Assembly (NCBI RefSeq): GCF_002845985.1
Contig: NZ_PDFK01000001.1
Span: forward strand, 124,001-188,000
DNA: 64,000 nucleotides
Direction of reading: 5' to 3'
From: Lysinibacillus fusiformis
GTDB taxonomy: Bacteria; Bacillota; Bacilli; Bacillales_A; Planococcaceae
Position numbers and translations under genes: made by a program. Positions 53,826 through 62,679 of this stretch are shown piece by piece. Every line of letters begins with the position of its first letter. The stretch's first letter is position 1. Below the pieces are notes generated by a model. It did not search any database, was not told the DNA's origin, and saw nothing but the letters and a program-made list of their open reading frames with translations.

Positions 53826-54485
53826 TTAAACATTAAATGGATTCAATTCCTTACGACGATTGACTAATTGACGCTCAAAGCAAAAACGCACAATATGCTG
53901 TTGGTCGACGTCATCTGTATCCGTTAGCTGGATTGTCGCAATGCGTTTACCCTCTTTTTCAAAAATGCGCACGACGGTAGCTTCTGTAATAACGTATTTG
54001 ACTTCTCCATTAGTAAACGGCAATGCAATCGTTAATTTTACCTCATCATCATCTTTGAAAGCTACTGTTCCCTTCAAGATGATTGCCAAGCCTCCTGCGC
54101 TAATGTCTGCTGACACAAGTTGATATTTATGATCCTTGAATTGGACCGCTACATCCACTGGTGTTTCCACTCGGACATATTCTCGTCGTTGAATTTTTAT
54201 AAATTCCTCCGGCTTTGGACAATGCAACATAATCATCGGTATATTACCTGCTTTACGACCAATGACCTCTGTTTTAAAAGCAAAGGAATGTTTATCTTCG
54301 GTTCGAAAAGTCGCTCTAAATTCTGAGCCATCTATTAAAAACGCCGTTTTCTTCGTTGCCGTATTAACTGGATAGTCGATATAAAGAATATTGTCTTGCT
54401 GCTCTACCACTTTACATTGGAATTTCTCCACACGCTCAGTATAAGTAGGTTCAAGTTGTAATTGTGTACCAATTTTTATTTCCAT
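53826..54485 (-). CDS. ypfA: PilZ-domain cyclic-di-GMP receptor (YpfA/YcgR-like)
   Basis: 219 residues. N-terminal YcgR-like domain (about 1-90), then a PilZ domain with both c-di-GMP contacts: QRREYVR (RxxxR) near 102 and DISAGG (D/NxSxxG) near 127. In B. subtilis the equivalent YpfA acts as a flagellar brake on MotA when c-di-GMP is high; the same is likely here, fitting cheR in this window. ATG 54485 is 6 nt from GGGGAG; the ATG two codons earlier is too near. Confidence 0.9.
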   Translation of the reverse strand: MEIKIGTQLQLEPTYTERVEKFQCKVVEQQDNILYIDYPVNTATKKTAFLIDGSEFRATFRTEDKHSFAFKTEVIGRKAGNIPMIMLHCPKPEEFIKIQRREYVRVETPVDVAVQFKDHKYQLVSADISAGGLAIILKGTVAFKDDDEVKLTIALPFTNGEVKYVITEATVVRIFEKEGKRIATIQLTDTDDVDQQHIVRFCFERQLVNRRKELNPFNV

Positions 54486-54571
54486 GAGCATCTCCCCGTA
54501 CGAAAATTATAGTTTAATTATCTCATGAGATGTTTATTTTGGCTATAAAAATTGGTAGTATTTTCTTATTA

Positions 54572-55855
54572 CTAAGTGAGATATTCTACTTTTAATACGT
54601 TGTGATTTTCCGCATCAATAACGATTCGGAATGTTTCTTGTGTATTTCCGTCACGTAATGCAATGACCTCATAGCAAAGACGTTGTTCAAATTGTCCATT
54701 GTCTGTATAAATATTTTTTACTTCTTGTACTTGAATATCGTCCTGGAAGAACGTTTTCCAATCAATAGGCTTAGCGGTTTGCGGTTTGATATTCTCTTCT
54801 TGAATATATTCCATCGCATTAGCACCTAATAGCTCACCTGTATCTTTCGCTAATTTTAATTGCACACCGTCAGCATAAATTAACGCATTATCGCCTGGAT
54901 TTACACGGGCAAATGTCACATGCCATGCTTGGTGGTTTTCACGTGATTCCACATAGGCTACATCCTTCATGCCTAATTTCTTAACATAATCTTGTGCCTT
55001 TTTAAGAACTTCTTCTTGTGATAGCTTAGCTTCATCAACAGGTCGTTCTACTAAATAGGATAATAAATGGCCACCCTTTTCTGTTAAATCAACATACCCT
55101 AGACGTATCCCTTGGTGGAATTGGATATGATAGAAAGGATATGGTGCTGTATCACTACTTTTTGTGACAGTGAATGTAGCATCTTTAATGACTGGGAATA
55201 AATATTTCACTTTTTCTAGTGCTTCTTTTTCGGTAATAACGGCATCCTGCAATGCCTTTAACTCAATTTTTTTCTGCCAATCAGATTCAGATAAAGTTAA
55301 TGGGAAATCCTTTTCACCATAGCCTTTTAACGTATCTTTCACAGTATCAAATTGTGTATTTGGATTTTTATTATCTACTTGCTGTAGCCAAATATCCATT
55401 TTTCCATCATGCTTATAAAAATCAACGGTTGCAGCTGTCCATTCATCAGAAAGAGACTGTAAATTGGTTGACACCTGTGGCATCTTTTCACGCCAAGCAT
55501 CATAATCACCTGTTTTTGCTGTTCTTTTAGCTTCATCGCCAAGTCTCCCTAAGTAATTCATCCATTGATTCGATAATTCTTGTCCAATAGGAATATTTGC
55601 AATAGAAGAACGAACTTCTGAGCTTAAACGCCAAACTGAGTCTAGCTCATTGTGAATCGCCTGCTCGTCTTGAAACAAGAGGGATTGCGATACTGAACGC
55701 TGAAGATGGGACAGTTTTTCAGAAGCATCTGTTAACTTATCTGTATACTGTGCGAGCACGGTACGTTGTAAATCTTCTTTATCTCCATGTAAATTAATAC
55801 TATATGCTCCTAATCCAATGACAGCGATTGTTAAGACCACGAGCCAAGTTTTCAT
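54572..55855 (-). CDS. ypeB: Germination protein YpeB
   Basis: 427 residues. An N-terminal membrane anchor (about 4-20), a long helical domain, then three PepSY-like repeats toward the C-terminus (such as EEVLKKAQDYVKKLGMKD). YpeB is needed to keep SleB stable in the dormant spore. AAGGAGG lies 7 nt before the ATG. It begins 15 nt after sleB. Confidence 0.95.
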   Translation of the reverse strand: MKTWLVVLTIAVIGLGAYSINLHGDKEDLQRTVLAQYTDKLTDASEKLSHLQRSVSQSLLFQDEQAIHNELDSVWRLSSEVRSSIANIPIGQELSNQWMNYLGRLGDEAKRTAKTGDYDAWREKMPQVSTNLQSLSDEWTAATVDFYKHDGKMDIWLQQVDNKNPNTQFDTVKDTLKGYGEKDFPLTLSESDWQKKIELKALQDAVITEKEALEKVKYLFPVIKDATFTVTKSSDTAPYPFYHIQFHQGIRLGYVDLTEKGGHLLSYLVERPVDEAKLSQEEVLKKAQDYVKKLGMKDVAYVESRENHQAWHVTFARVNPGDNALIYADGVQLKLAKDTGELLGANAMEYIQEENIKPQTAKPIDWKTFFQDDIQVQEVKNIYTDNGQFEQRLCYEVIALRDGNTQETFRIVIDAENHNVLKVEYLT

Positions 55856-55870
55856 CTATGTTCCTCCTTC

Positions 55871-56680
55871 CTATGAACAGAAAATATGCTCTCCTATTTG
55901 TTTAATTTGTGGGCGTGACCAAATCCATTTACTTGTTGCTGTTTTAGGATTGAAATAATACAATGCATTTTCAGATGGGTCCCAGCCGTTCATAGCATCA
56001 ATAACAGCTTCTTTTGCACGTTCATTTGGTTCTAGCCAAATTTGACCATCTGCTACTGCTGTAAACGCTAACGGTTGGAAGATAATACCTGAAATAGTAT
56101 TCGGGAAATCTGGGCTTTCCAAGCGGTTCAAAATAACGGCCGCTACTGCTACTTGCCCCTCATAAGGTTCTCCCCTAGCTTCTCCATAAACGGCATTGGC
56201 TATTAATTGTAAATCTCGTTCCGTATATTTTGGTGGAACCTGTGTCTGTGTACCATTCTTATTGCTACTTCCACTGCTATTACCACCGCCAGTGCCTTTT
56301 TTAACTTGTTGATCAAGTGGCTTACCGCCATAGTAAGTAAATTGATTTCCTGCATTTAATTGTGCCTTAACCCATTTTTCATCATAATCAGAATTGCCTG
56401 CTAATGCTTTTTTTGTCTTAGTGCCGGCAATCCCATCTACTGGTAAACCATAATTCTCTTGGAAATTACGCAAAGCCCAGTATGTGTTATAGCCAAATTT
56501 GCCATCAATTTTACTCTTATAAAAACCTAAGTATTGTAGCCTAGCCTGTAATTCAATAACATCATCTCCATAGGCACCACGAGTAATTTGCTGATCGCTA
56601 AATGCATTGGCATCATTTTGAGGAATTGCAATTATACTAATTCCTAATATCAAAGCAAAAAGTATGCTTACTAAACGCAC
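55871..56680 (-). CDS. sleB: Spore cortex-lytic enzyme SleB
   Basis: 269 residues. Signal peptide (about 1-26), peptidoglycan-binding domain 1 (about 36-92, GDDVIELQARLQYLGFY...DGKFG) and a C-terminal lytic transglycosylase domain (about 155-269) with the catalytic Glu in YGEARGEPYEGQVAVAAV. It degrades cortex muramic-delta-lactam peptidoglycan in germination. The start is GTG 56680, with AGGAG 8 nt upstream; a GTG three codons earlier touches the site. A sigma-G-like promoter is upstream. Confidence 0.95.
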   Translation of the reverse strand: MRLVSILFALILGISIIAIPQNDANAFSDQQITRGAYGDDVIELQARLQYLGFYKSKIDGKFGYNTYWALRNFQENYGLPVDGIAGTKTKKALAGNSDYDEKWVKAQLNAGNQFTYYGGKPLDQQVKKGTGGGNSSGSSNKNGTQTQVPPKYTERDLQLIANAVYGEARGEPYEGQVAVAAVILNRLESPDFPNTISGIIFQPLAFTAVADGQIWLEPNERAKEAVIDAMNGWDPSENALYYFNPKTATSKWIWSRPQIKQIGEHIFCS

Positions 56681-56701
56681 TTTTATCACTCCTTTTTTTT
56701 A

Positions 56702-56730
56702 TAGCTTGAAACAAAAGGAGTAATTTATAC
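56702..56730 (-). promoter_or_regulatory. Sigma-G-like promoter of sleB-ypeB
   Basis: On the minus strand GTATA (56730-56726) fits the -35 pattern GHATR, then 17 nt and CAAGCTA (56708-56702), one mismatch from CATnnTA. sleB is a forespore gene under sigma-G in B. subtilis. Confidence 0.45.
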
Positions 56731-56746
56731 ATGCTAAAACAGAAAT

Positions 56747-56780
56747 AAAGCGTAGAAATCTTTGACGATTTCTACGCTTT
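56747..56780 (-). terminator. Terminator of prsW
   Basis: A 14-bp perfect stem AAAGCGTAGAAATC / GATTTCTACGCTTT with a 6-nt loop; it overlaps the first base(s) of the prsW stop region. Confidence 0.75.
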
Positions 56781-57453
56781 AAATTTTCTTTTGCATATGG
56801 AGATGTTGTACCAGATGGTAATGAGCAAGTTTTACTTTGCGCAAGCCAAACCACCATAAAAACAACATAAAAGGTATCATTAAATAAACCCAGTGACCTT
56901 TGAATGATAATATTGTATTGTATAGAATGTGAAGTACAACTGGTGCACAGAGCGCCATAGCAATCATTTCTTTCGTCTTAACAAGCTTTGAAAACTTAGC
57001 CCGTCCATAATAATAGCCCATTACGACACCAAACAATGCATGGCTCGATACTGGTAATAAGGCTCGCATGAATGCCGTGTCCAAGCCAAAGGACAGTAAA
57101 TAGAGAACATTTTCAATCGTAGCAAAACCAAGTGATATGCTGGCACCATATAATATACCATCGTATGGGTCATCAAATTCTACATGATTATAGATTGCAA
57201 TTAATAGCACAAACCATTTAAAAAACTCTTCAATGACACTAGAAAAAAGAACGTCTTGAAGATAAAGATATCGAAAAACCCCTTCCTCTGTTAATACATA
57301 CTGTAAAAACATGATTGGGAACGTTAAGAATGCACCGTATAAAAACGTTTGTAGTAAAGTTCTTCTTGGCTCCGTAGCCATCTGATTGCGCAAATAGAAA
57401 TAACTAAAAAGCGCTAGACCGGGAGCAATGGCAGCAGATAATAAAATGATCAT
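56779..57453 (-). CDS. prsW: Intramembrane site-1 protease PrsW
   Basis: 224 residues, about seven transmembrane helices. In B. subtilis PrsW cuts the anti-sigma factor RsiW to activate sigma-W. The essential EExxK/R-type motif is EEFFKW near 80, with GASISLGFATIENVLY and SSHALFGVVMGYY as further family blocks. ATG 57453 has AAAGGAG 8 nt upstream. It lies next to sleB as in B. subtilis. Confidence 0.93.
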   Translation of the reverse strand: MIILLSAAIAPGLALFSYFYLRNQMATEPRRTLLQTFLYGAFLTFPIMFLQYVLTEEGVFRYLYLQDVLFSSVIEEFFKWFVLLIAIYNHVEFDDPYDGILYGASISLGFATIENVLYLLSFGLDTAFMRALLPVSSHALFGVVMGYYYGRAKFSKLVKTKEMIAMALCAPVVLHILYNTILSFKGHWVYLMIPFMLFLWWFGLRKVKLAHYHLVQHLHMQKKI

Positions 57454-57538
57454 GATGCCGGCTCCTTTCAACAATTAGACTGCTATTATTATACCATGTA
57501 ATGACAAAAAAACTTTTTAAAAGGAGATTTTATTTTTT

Positions 57539-58507
57539 ATGAAAAAAACAATTTTATTAATTCATACTGGCGGCACAATCTCCATGGCTATGAGTGCTGA
57601 AGGAGCAGTCATGCCGAATGAAGAAAATCCCCTTATGAAGGAAAGTAATAAACTAGCTTCACTTGCAAACATCATCGAAATAGAAGCTTTTAACCTTCCT
57701 TCTCCACATATCACACCGAAGGAAATGCTACAATTGCGCAACGTGATTATGGAGCAAATGACAGCACAGCCAATCGATGGTGTTGTCATCACACATGGTA
57801 CGGATACTTTAGAAGAAACTGCCTATTTCTTAGAGCTAACAACGAACTTAGACATCCCCATTGTACTGACAGGTGCCATGCGCTCTTCTAACGAACTAGG
57901 GGCAGATGGCATTTATAATTTAGTGGAAGCAGTCCGAGTAGCCGTCGATGAAGAAGCACGTAATAAAGGGGTACTTGTTGTCATGAATGATGAGGTTCAT
58001 CTTGCTGTTAACACAACTAAAACAAGCACGAGCTCAGTGAATACTTTCCAATCTCCACAGTATGGGCCGATTGGATTAATTACAAAATCACGTATCCTAT
58101 TCCATCATGCACCCATTCGTCGACAATATGTAGATGTTAACAATTTATCCAAGCGCGTGGCGATGTTAAAAGTGTATGCTGGAATGGAGGAAGATTTACT
58201 AGATATCGTGCTTGCATGCAAATATGATGGCGTCGTACTGGAAGGACTAGGTCAAGGGAATGTCCCTCCATCTGTAGTAAAAGGAATTGAAAGCCTTTTA
58301 CAGCGAGACATTCCAGTAGTGCTCGTATCCCGCTGCTTCAATGGGATTGCAGAGGGTGTTTATGGCTACATTGGTGGAGGGAAAATGCTGGAAGACTTAG
58401 GTGCAATTTTCGCCACAGGTATTAATGGCCAAAAGGCACGCTTAAAATTGTTAATAGGTCTAAACACTACAGGCACGCCTATTAACTTAAAGGACTTTTT
58501 CCTGTAA
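57539..58507 (+). CDS. ansA: L-asparaginase type I
   Basis: 322 residues. It hydrolyses asparagine to aspartate and ammonia. The first active-site Thr is in HTGGTISM (about 9-16) and the second region is THGTDTLEETAY (about 84-95). No signal peptide, so cytosolic. AAAGGAG lies 12 nt upstream of the ATG. Plus strand, divergent from prsW; aspartate made here can feed panD. No aspartase gene follows. Confidence 0.94.
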   Translation: MKKTILLIHTGGTISMAMSAEGAVMPNEENPLMKESNKLASLANIIEIEAFNLPSPHITPKEMLQLRNVIMEQMTAQPIDGVVITHGTDTLEETAYFLELTTNLDIPIVLTGAMRSSNELGADGIYNLVEAVRVAVDEEARNKGVLVVMNDEVHLAVNTTKTSTSSVNTFQSPQYGPIGLITKSRILFHHAPIRRQYVDVNNLSKRVAMLKVYAGMEEDLLDIVLACKYDGVVLEGLGQGNVPPSVVKGIESLLQRDIPVVLVSRCFNGIAEGVYGYIGGGKMLEDLGAIFATGINGQKARLKLLIGLNTTGTPINLKDFFL

Positions 58508-58520
58508 AGGCAATATATTT

Positions 58521-60077
58521 TTAGCTGGTACTTTGCTCTGCCGCTATCACTTGTTCATAGTAGTACAATATTTCACGAAGACGAGCTAAGGCTTCGTCGA
58601 AATCTGGTTGTATTACGGAAAATTGAATGAATCCCCTTTGTTGTAAATAATGACTTTCACCATGAACCAATAGCCCATTTAATGCTAGATCAATGGGTAG
58701 GTTAGAATAAGTACTTGGCAATCGAACAGTTACAAGCATTGGATAGTGGACTGTTCGGTATTGATATTGCATGATGGGAAGCTGCAGCAGTGCCTGAAAG
58801 CGTTGCTGTAGCTGCTCATAGCGTGCTGGATAGGCTTGTAATGCCACCTCAACATTACCCAATAACATTGCAGGTAGTGTAAATGGTATGGCACCTTGCT
58901 GATAATTTGCTAAATCAAGATAAGCAGGTAATGTAGCAGCTGGTGGTACAAGGGATTGTGAAAACACAAATGCTAGCCCGCTTAACGCACCGATGGCTTT
59001 GCCACTCACTGCTGTAGCCAAATAACAGTCTTGTAAAGAAAATGGCATGGCACCAAACGTACTGATACTATCTATACATAGCTTTACATGGTATTGCCTA
59101 GCTAGCTCACTCAAATGCTCTAAATCATTACAAGTCCCTGTGGAAGTCTCACCCTGCACTGCTAGCATCCACTGATAAGCCCCCGTTTCAAGCAGTGACG
59201 CCACCTCATCTCCATCAAACGCTGTCCCCCAGTCTTTCTCCACTACATCAAACGATAATGACCAGCGAGTAGCCTGCTTCCGTAAACGTTCGCCAAATTC
59301 ACCATTTGTTAAAATAAGCCCTTTCCCTAATTGTTGCGCCTTTAATTGGGCCAGCATCACATCATTTGCCAATGTCCCCGTACCAACGATTACACCAATA
59401 TAATTGGCATTCGATAAATGCAGTAGCTTTTTTTGCACTCGTTCATAAAGTGCATAAAATGGTAACGATCGGTGCGATAAATCTGAATAATTACTCATCT
59501 CCAATTGCTTCACAGGTCCTGGATAAAATGTAAACTGTTCCGTCGCTAGTCTATGTTGTAATGATTGTTCAAATTCATGTCTTGTTAGCACCATCGGTAA
59601 AAATATTGCATCTTTTGCTCCTACAGCTGGTGCAAATTGTTTAAAGCCCATCTGCTTATACAGCTTTTCTTCTCTTGTTGTCCCTGAAATTACTGCTGCT
59701 GTATAGCCTTTTTCGTAGGCAAAGGTAGTTAAAGCTTGTGTAAGTTTCAATAGTACCCGCCCCGTTCGATAACCCTTTTTCACTGAAAGTAATCGAATTT
59801 CGCAAGGTTTCACACAATTTTCTTTAGGTAAATATCCCTCAATCTCGCCAATTTTTTCATCAATCGAGAACGGTCGTTGATCTCTAAACGCGACCATTCC
59901 AATTAATTCTGTTTCCTTATACACAACGACATATGTATTCTCCTGATGAAATCGATCAACTTTTATTCTTGTCGAATTCGCTTCATGCTGTGGAATCTCT
60001 TCAACAAATGTTTCATAATTCAATCGAGCGATAGCCTCAAACTCGGCATTTGTTTGGGCAATTTTACACCAATACAT
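58521..60077 (-). CDS. GNAT acetyltransferase-class V aminotransferase fusion
   Basis: 518 residues with two catalytic domains. Residues 1-160 are a GNAT-type fold with the acetyl-CoA loop KKGYRTGRVLL near 100-110 and EKLYKQMGF near 137. Residues 180-515 are a class V pyridoxal-phosphate aminotransferase: GTGTLAND at 232-239, QGETSTG at 308-314, D336 in CIDSIST, and the probable PLP lysine K360 in AVSGKAIG. The second half resembles phosphonate or serine-glyoxylate type aminotransferases, but the substrate is not recognisable. Both active sites look intact. It ends 13 nt from convergent ansA and starts 4 nt after plsY, hence probably co-transcribed. The fusion is uncommon. Confidence 0.85.
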   Translation of the reverse strand: MYWCKIAQTNAEFEAIARLNYETFVEEIPQHEANSTRIKVDRFHQENTYVVVYKETELIGMVAFRDQRPFSIDEKIGEIEGYLPKENCVKPCEIRLLSVKKGYRTGRVLLKLTQALTTFAYEKGYTAAVISGTTREEKLYKQMGFKQFAPAVGAKDAIFLPMVLTRHEFEQSLQHRLATEQFTFYPGPVKQLEMSNYSDLSHRSLPFYALYERVQKKLLHLSNANYIGVIVGTGTLANDVMLAQLKAQQLGKGLILTNGEFGERLRKQATRWSLSFDVVEKDWGTAFDGDEVASLLETGAYQWMLAVQGETSTGTCNDLEHLSELARQYHVKLCIDSISTFGAMPFSLQDCYLATAVSGKAIGALSGLAFVFSQSLVPPAATLPAYLDLANYQQGAIPFTLPAMLLGNVEVALQAYPARYEQLQQRFQALLQLPIMQYQYRTVHYPMLVTVRLPSTYSNLPIDLALNGLLVHGESHYLQQRGFIQFSVIQPDFDEALARLREILYYYEQVIAAEQSTS

Positions 60078-60081
60078 CTCT

Positions 60082-60642
60082 TCACTTCCTCCTTTTTAAC
60101 GATTCCTGAATATTAGACATATGCTTGATGAGCATGCACATGATTGCTATAATGAGCAGTCCATATGGCTCTAATTTCCCCGCCTGAATAATAGCTCCTA
60201 TATAGAAAATAAAGCCTCCAACCATACTAAGTGTCAAACTTCGTGTAAAGACAAGTGAAAGCATGGTACCAATAATCATCCATAAAAATAGGCTCGGTGA
60301 TAAGGCGATTCCAACACCGATAAAAGTAGCCACACCTTTTCCGCCATTAAATTTCAACCAGATAGGAAATAAATGTCCGGCTATCACCCATGCAGCTCCA
60401 CCAATCATGACCCATTCTTCTAATTGCCACAAATACCCTAACCAAACGACTAGTACTCCTTTCAGTGCATCACCAAGAAAAGTCCAAACAAAAGCCGCTT
60501 TTCCAATAACATTTCCCGCATTACGTGCGCCCAAGTTTTTACTACGCTCTGCCTGCAAATTGACACCATACACCTTACCAACGAAATAAGCTGTCATGAA
60601 GTTTCCCATTAAATAGCTAAGGGCCCAGTACAACCCAATCAA
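60082..60642 (-). CDS. plsY: Glycerol-3-phosphate acyltransferase PlsY-like
   Basis: 186 residues, about five transmembrane helices. Active-site blocks of the acyl-phosphate:G3P acyltransferase are present: the NLGARNAGNVIGK loop near 36 (motif 1), KFNGGKGVAT near 97 (motif 2, catalytic Lys). The C-terminal motif is shorter than in the main housekeeping PlsY, so this may be a second copy. Overlaps nothing but lies 4 nt before the GNAT-aminotransferase gene. It acylates glycerol-3-phosphate made by GpsA. Confidence 0.85.
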   Translation of the reverse strand: MIGLYWALSYLMGNFMTAYFVGKVYGVNLQAERSKNLGARNAGNVIGKAAFVWTFLGDALKGVLVVWLGYLWQLEEWVMIGGAAWVIAGHLFPIWLKFNGGKGVATFIGVGIALSPSLFLWMIIGTMLSLVFTRSLTLSMVGGFIFYIGAIIQAGKLEPYGLLIIAIMCMLIKHMSNIQESLKRRK

Positions 60643-60659
60643 TGTGATTCCTCCTTACT

Positions 60660-60694
60660 AAAAAGGCTGTATAAGCTAGATGCCTATACAGCCT
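60660..60694 (-). terminator. Terminator of ypdA
   Basis: AGGCTGTATA / TATACAGCCT, 10 bp perfect with an 11-nt loop and a T run on the minus strand, 7 nt after the ypdA stop. Confidence 0.85.
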
Positions 60695-60700
60695 CGGTCA

Positions 60701-61666
60701 TTATTTTTTTCTTTGCTCAATAATTCGAGCAATACATTCACCATGGAAACGCCCATTTTCGATAAAAATTTCATTGGCATTATTCCCTGCTGCAATAACT
60801 CCCGCAATGAATAAGCCCTCGACATTAGTTTCCATCGTTTCTGGCGTAACAAAAGGACGCCCTGTTTCTTCATCAATCTCAACGCCCATCGCTTTGACAA
60901 AAGTGTGATCTGGATGGTAGCCAGTCATAGCAAAAACGAAATCATTTTTTACTACTTGCTCTTGCCCAGCTACTTCTAAAACCACTTCATGCTCACGAAT
61001 TTCTAGCACATTCGTATTAAAACGCATATCAACTTCTCCCGTTTTGACTACCCCTTCAAATTCAGGTAAGACCCACGGTTTAATGCTTGAAGAATATTCA
61101 CTACCACGATAGACAACTGTTACACGAGCGCCTGCTTTATTTAATTCCAACGCAGCATCTATAGCTGAATTTTTGCCACCAATAACAAGTACATCCGTAT
61201 CAAAAAATTCATGTCCCTCTTTAAAGTAATGGAATACTTTGGGTAACTGTTCACCCTTAATATTTATATAATTCGGGTGATCGTAATAGCCCGTTGCAAT
61301 TACTACATACGGCGTTTCATACGTATCTTTATCAGATGTGACAGTGAACACATCGTTATTTTTCACAACACTTTGCACTTTTTCAAAGCGATTTACTTGT
61401 ATATTTTTCAAGCGGACAACCTCTCGATAGTAAACAAGTGCTTGGTTTCGTTTTGGTTTACGGCCTTCAATAATAAAAGGTACGTCACCAATAGCTAAAC
61501 GTTCACTTGTACTGAAAAAAGTTTGATGTGTAGGATAGTGATAGATGGCATTCACGATATTGCCCTTTTCGATCACAATAGGTTGTAATCCAATATTTTG
61601 CAAAGCTATTGCTGCTGCTAAGCCACATGGGCCACCTCCAACAATAATTGCATCTGCTTGCTGCAT
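60701..61666 (-). CDS. ypdA: YpdA family bacillithiol disulphide reductase
   Basis: 321 residues. A flavoprotein with the FAD motif GGGPCGLAAA near 10-19 and a second NADPH Rossmann motif GGKNSAIDAA near 165. The cysteine in the first motif (GPC) is the conserved one needed in YpdA/Bdr enzymes, which recycle bacillithiol disulphide. Fits bshA in this window. ATG 61666 has GGAG 9 nt upstream; an upstream TTG carries that site. Confidence 0.93.
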   Translation of the reverse strand: MQQADAIIVGGGPCGLAAAIALQNIGLQPIVIEKGNIVNAIYHYPTHQTFFSTSERLAIGDVPFIIEGRKPKRNQALVYYREVVRLKNIQVNRFEKVQSVVKNNDVFTVTSDKDTYETPYVVIATGYYDHPNYINIKGEQLPKVFHYFKEGHEFFDTDVLVIGGKNSAIDAALELNKAGARVTVVYRGSEYSSSIKPWVLPEFEGVVKTGEVDMRFNTNVLEIREHEVVLEVAGQEQVVKNDFVFAMTGYHPDHTFVKAMGVEIDEETGRPFVTPETMETNVEGLFIAGVIAAGNNANEIFIENGRFHGECIARIIEQRKK

Positions 61667-61779
61667 TTCTTGACACTCCAATCGAATTTGAACAGCATTA
61701 GTTGCTGCTTCATGCTTTCACATAATTATAGAATAGACGATACCTTTTTATTATACGCCTTCTCACAAGAATTGGTTGG

Positions 61780-62535
61780 TTATTTACTCGAAATATCAAT
61801 GTCAATAATATGACATTGAGGTTTTGCGCCAAGTCGAAAAGGCACTAATGTCGTGCCATAGCCATTACTTACTAAGGTCATGACACCATCACGCTGTCGA
61901 TAGGAACCGTTGGGATGAACACCATAAGGACCGAATCGAATCTGCCCCCCATGTAAATGTCCCCCCATCATTAAATCTGCTCGGAACTTTGCTCGAACTT
62001 TGGCAAAAACACCTGGGTTATGTGCAATGAAAACAACTAAATCCTGCTCTCCTACCTTTTCAAAGGCCTTTTCAAAGCTATATTCTTTCACTGTTGTATC
62101 TTCAATTGCACTTAACCAAAAACGATTTTTTACAGGAAGTAGCACAGCATCATTGACAATGATTTGAACCTGATAGGCCTGTAAAATGTCCTTTAGCCTT
62201 TCTTCTCCAATTTCTCTGTCATTATTGCCCCACACAAAATAGATTGGTGCGATAGACTTTAATAAAGTCAAATTTTCATGAATCCGTTCAATAGGTGTGC
62301 GGCTATCTGCAAAGTCACCACCAATAATCACAGCATCAAAATGTCCCTCTAATTGTGCAATCATTTTTTTATTTATTTTACGTAAATGTACATCTGAAAT
62401 AAAAAATAATCGTACCTGTTCCTGTTCACCGTGTAATGAAAGCTGGTGATGTAATACATTATTTTCATGCGCTACCTTCCACATATAAAGTAGAAAGGCG
62501 ATGACAACTAAAAGAAATAGCCCTATATATAGCAT
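61780..62535 (-). CDS. ypbG: Membrane-anchored metallophosphoesterase (YpbG-like)
   Basis: 251 residues. One N-terminal membrane helix (about 2-20), then a calcineurin-like phosphoesterase: ISDVHLR, GGDFADSR, GNNDRE, AHNPG and GGHLHGGQIRFG in order. All metal ligands seem present. The start at 62535 (AAGGAG about 10 nt upstream) is chosen; the upstream ATG at 62574 lies within the terminator of the preceding gene. Substrate unknown; it lies next to ypbE and recQ as in B. subtilis. Confidence 0.88.
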   Translation of the reverse strand: MLYIGLFLLVVIAFLLYMWKVAHENNVLHHQLSLHGEQEQVRLFFISDVHLRKINKKMIAQLEGHFDAVIIGGDFADSRTPIERIHENLTLLKSIAPIYFVWGNNDREIGEERLKDILQAYQVQIIVNDAVLLPVKNRFWLSAIEDTTVKEYSFEKAFEKVGEQDLVVFIAHNPGVFAKVRAKFRADLMMGGHLHGGQIRFGPYGVHPNGSYRQRDGVMTLVSNGYGTTLVPFRLGAKPQCHIIDIDISSK

Positions 62536-62559
62536 TTCCTCACTTCTCCTTACGACAGC

Positions 62560-62597
62560 AAAAAGGCGATTCATTTCTTAAGAAGAATCGCCTTTTC
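62560..62597 (-). terminator. Terminator of the LysM gene
   Basis: AAAAGGCGATTC / GAATCGCCTTTT, 12 bp perfect with a 12-nt loop, TTTTT on the minus strand. Confidence 0.88.
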
Positions 62598-62679
62598 GCT
62601 AAATCAGACGTACGTTTTGGTGTGAACGTTTGTCTGTTATTTTATACTAGAAAAACTATATAACCATTAAAAAATCTTA

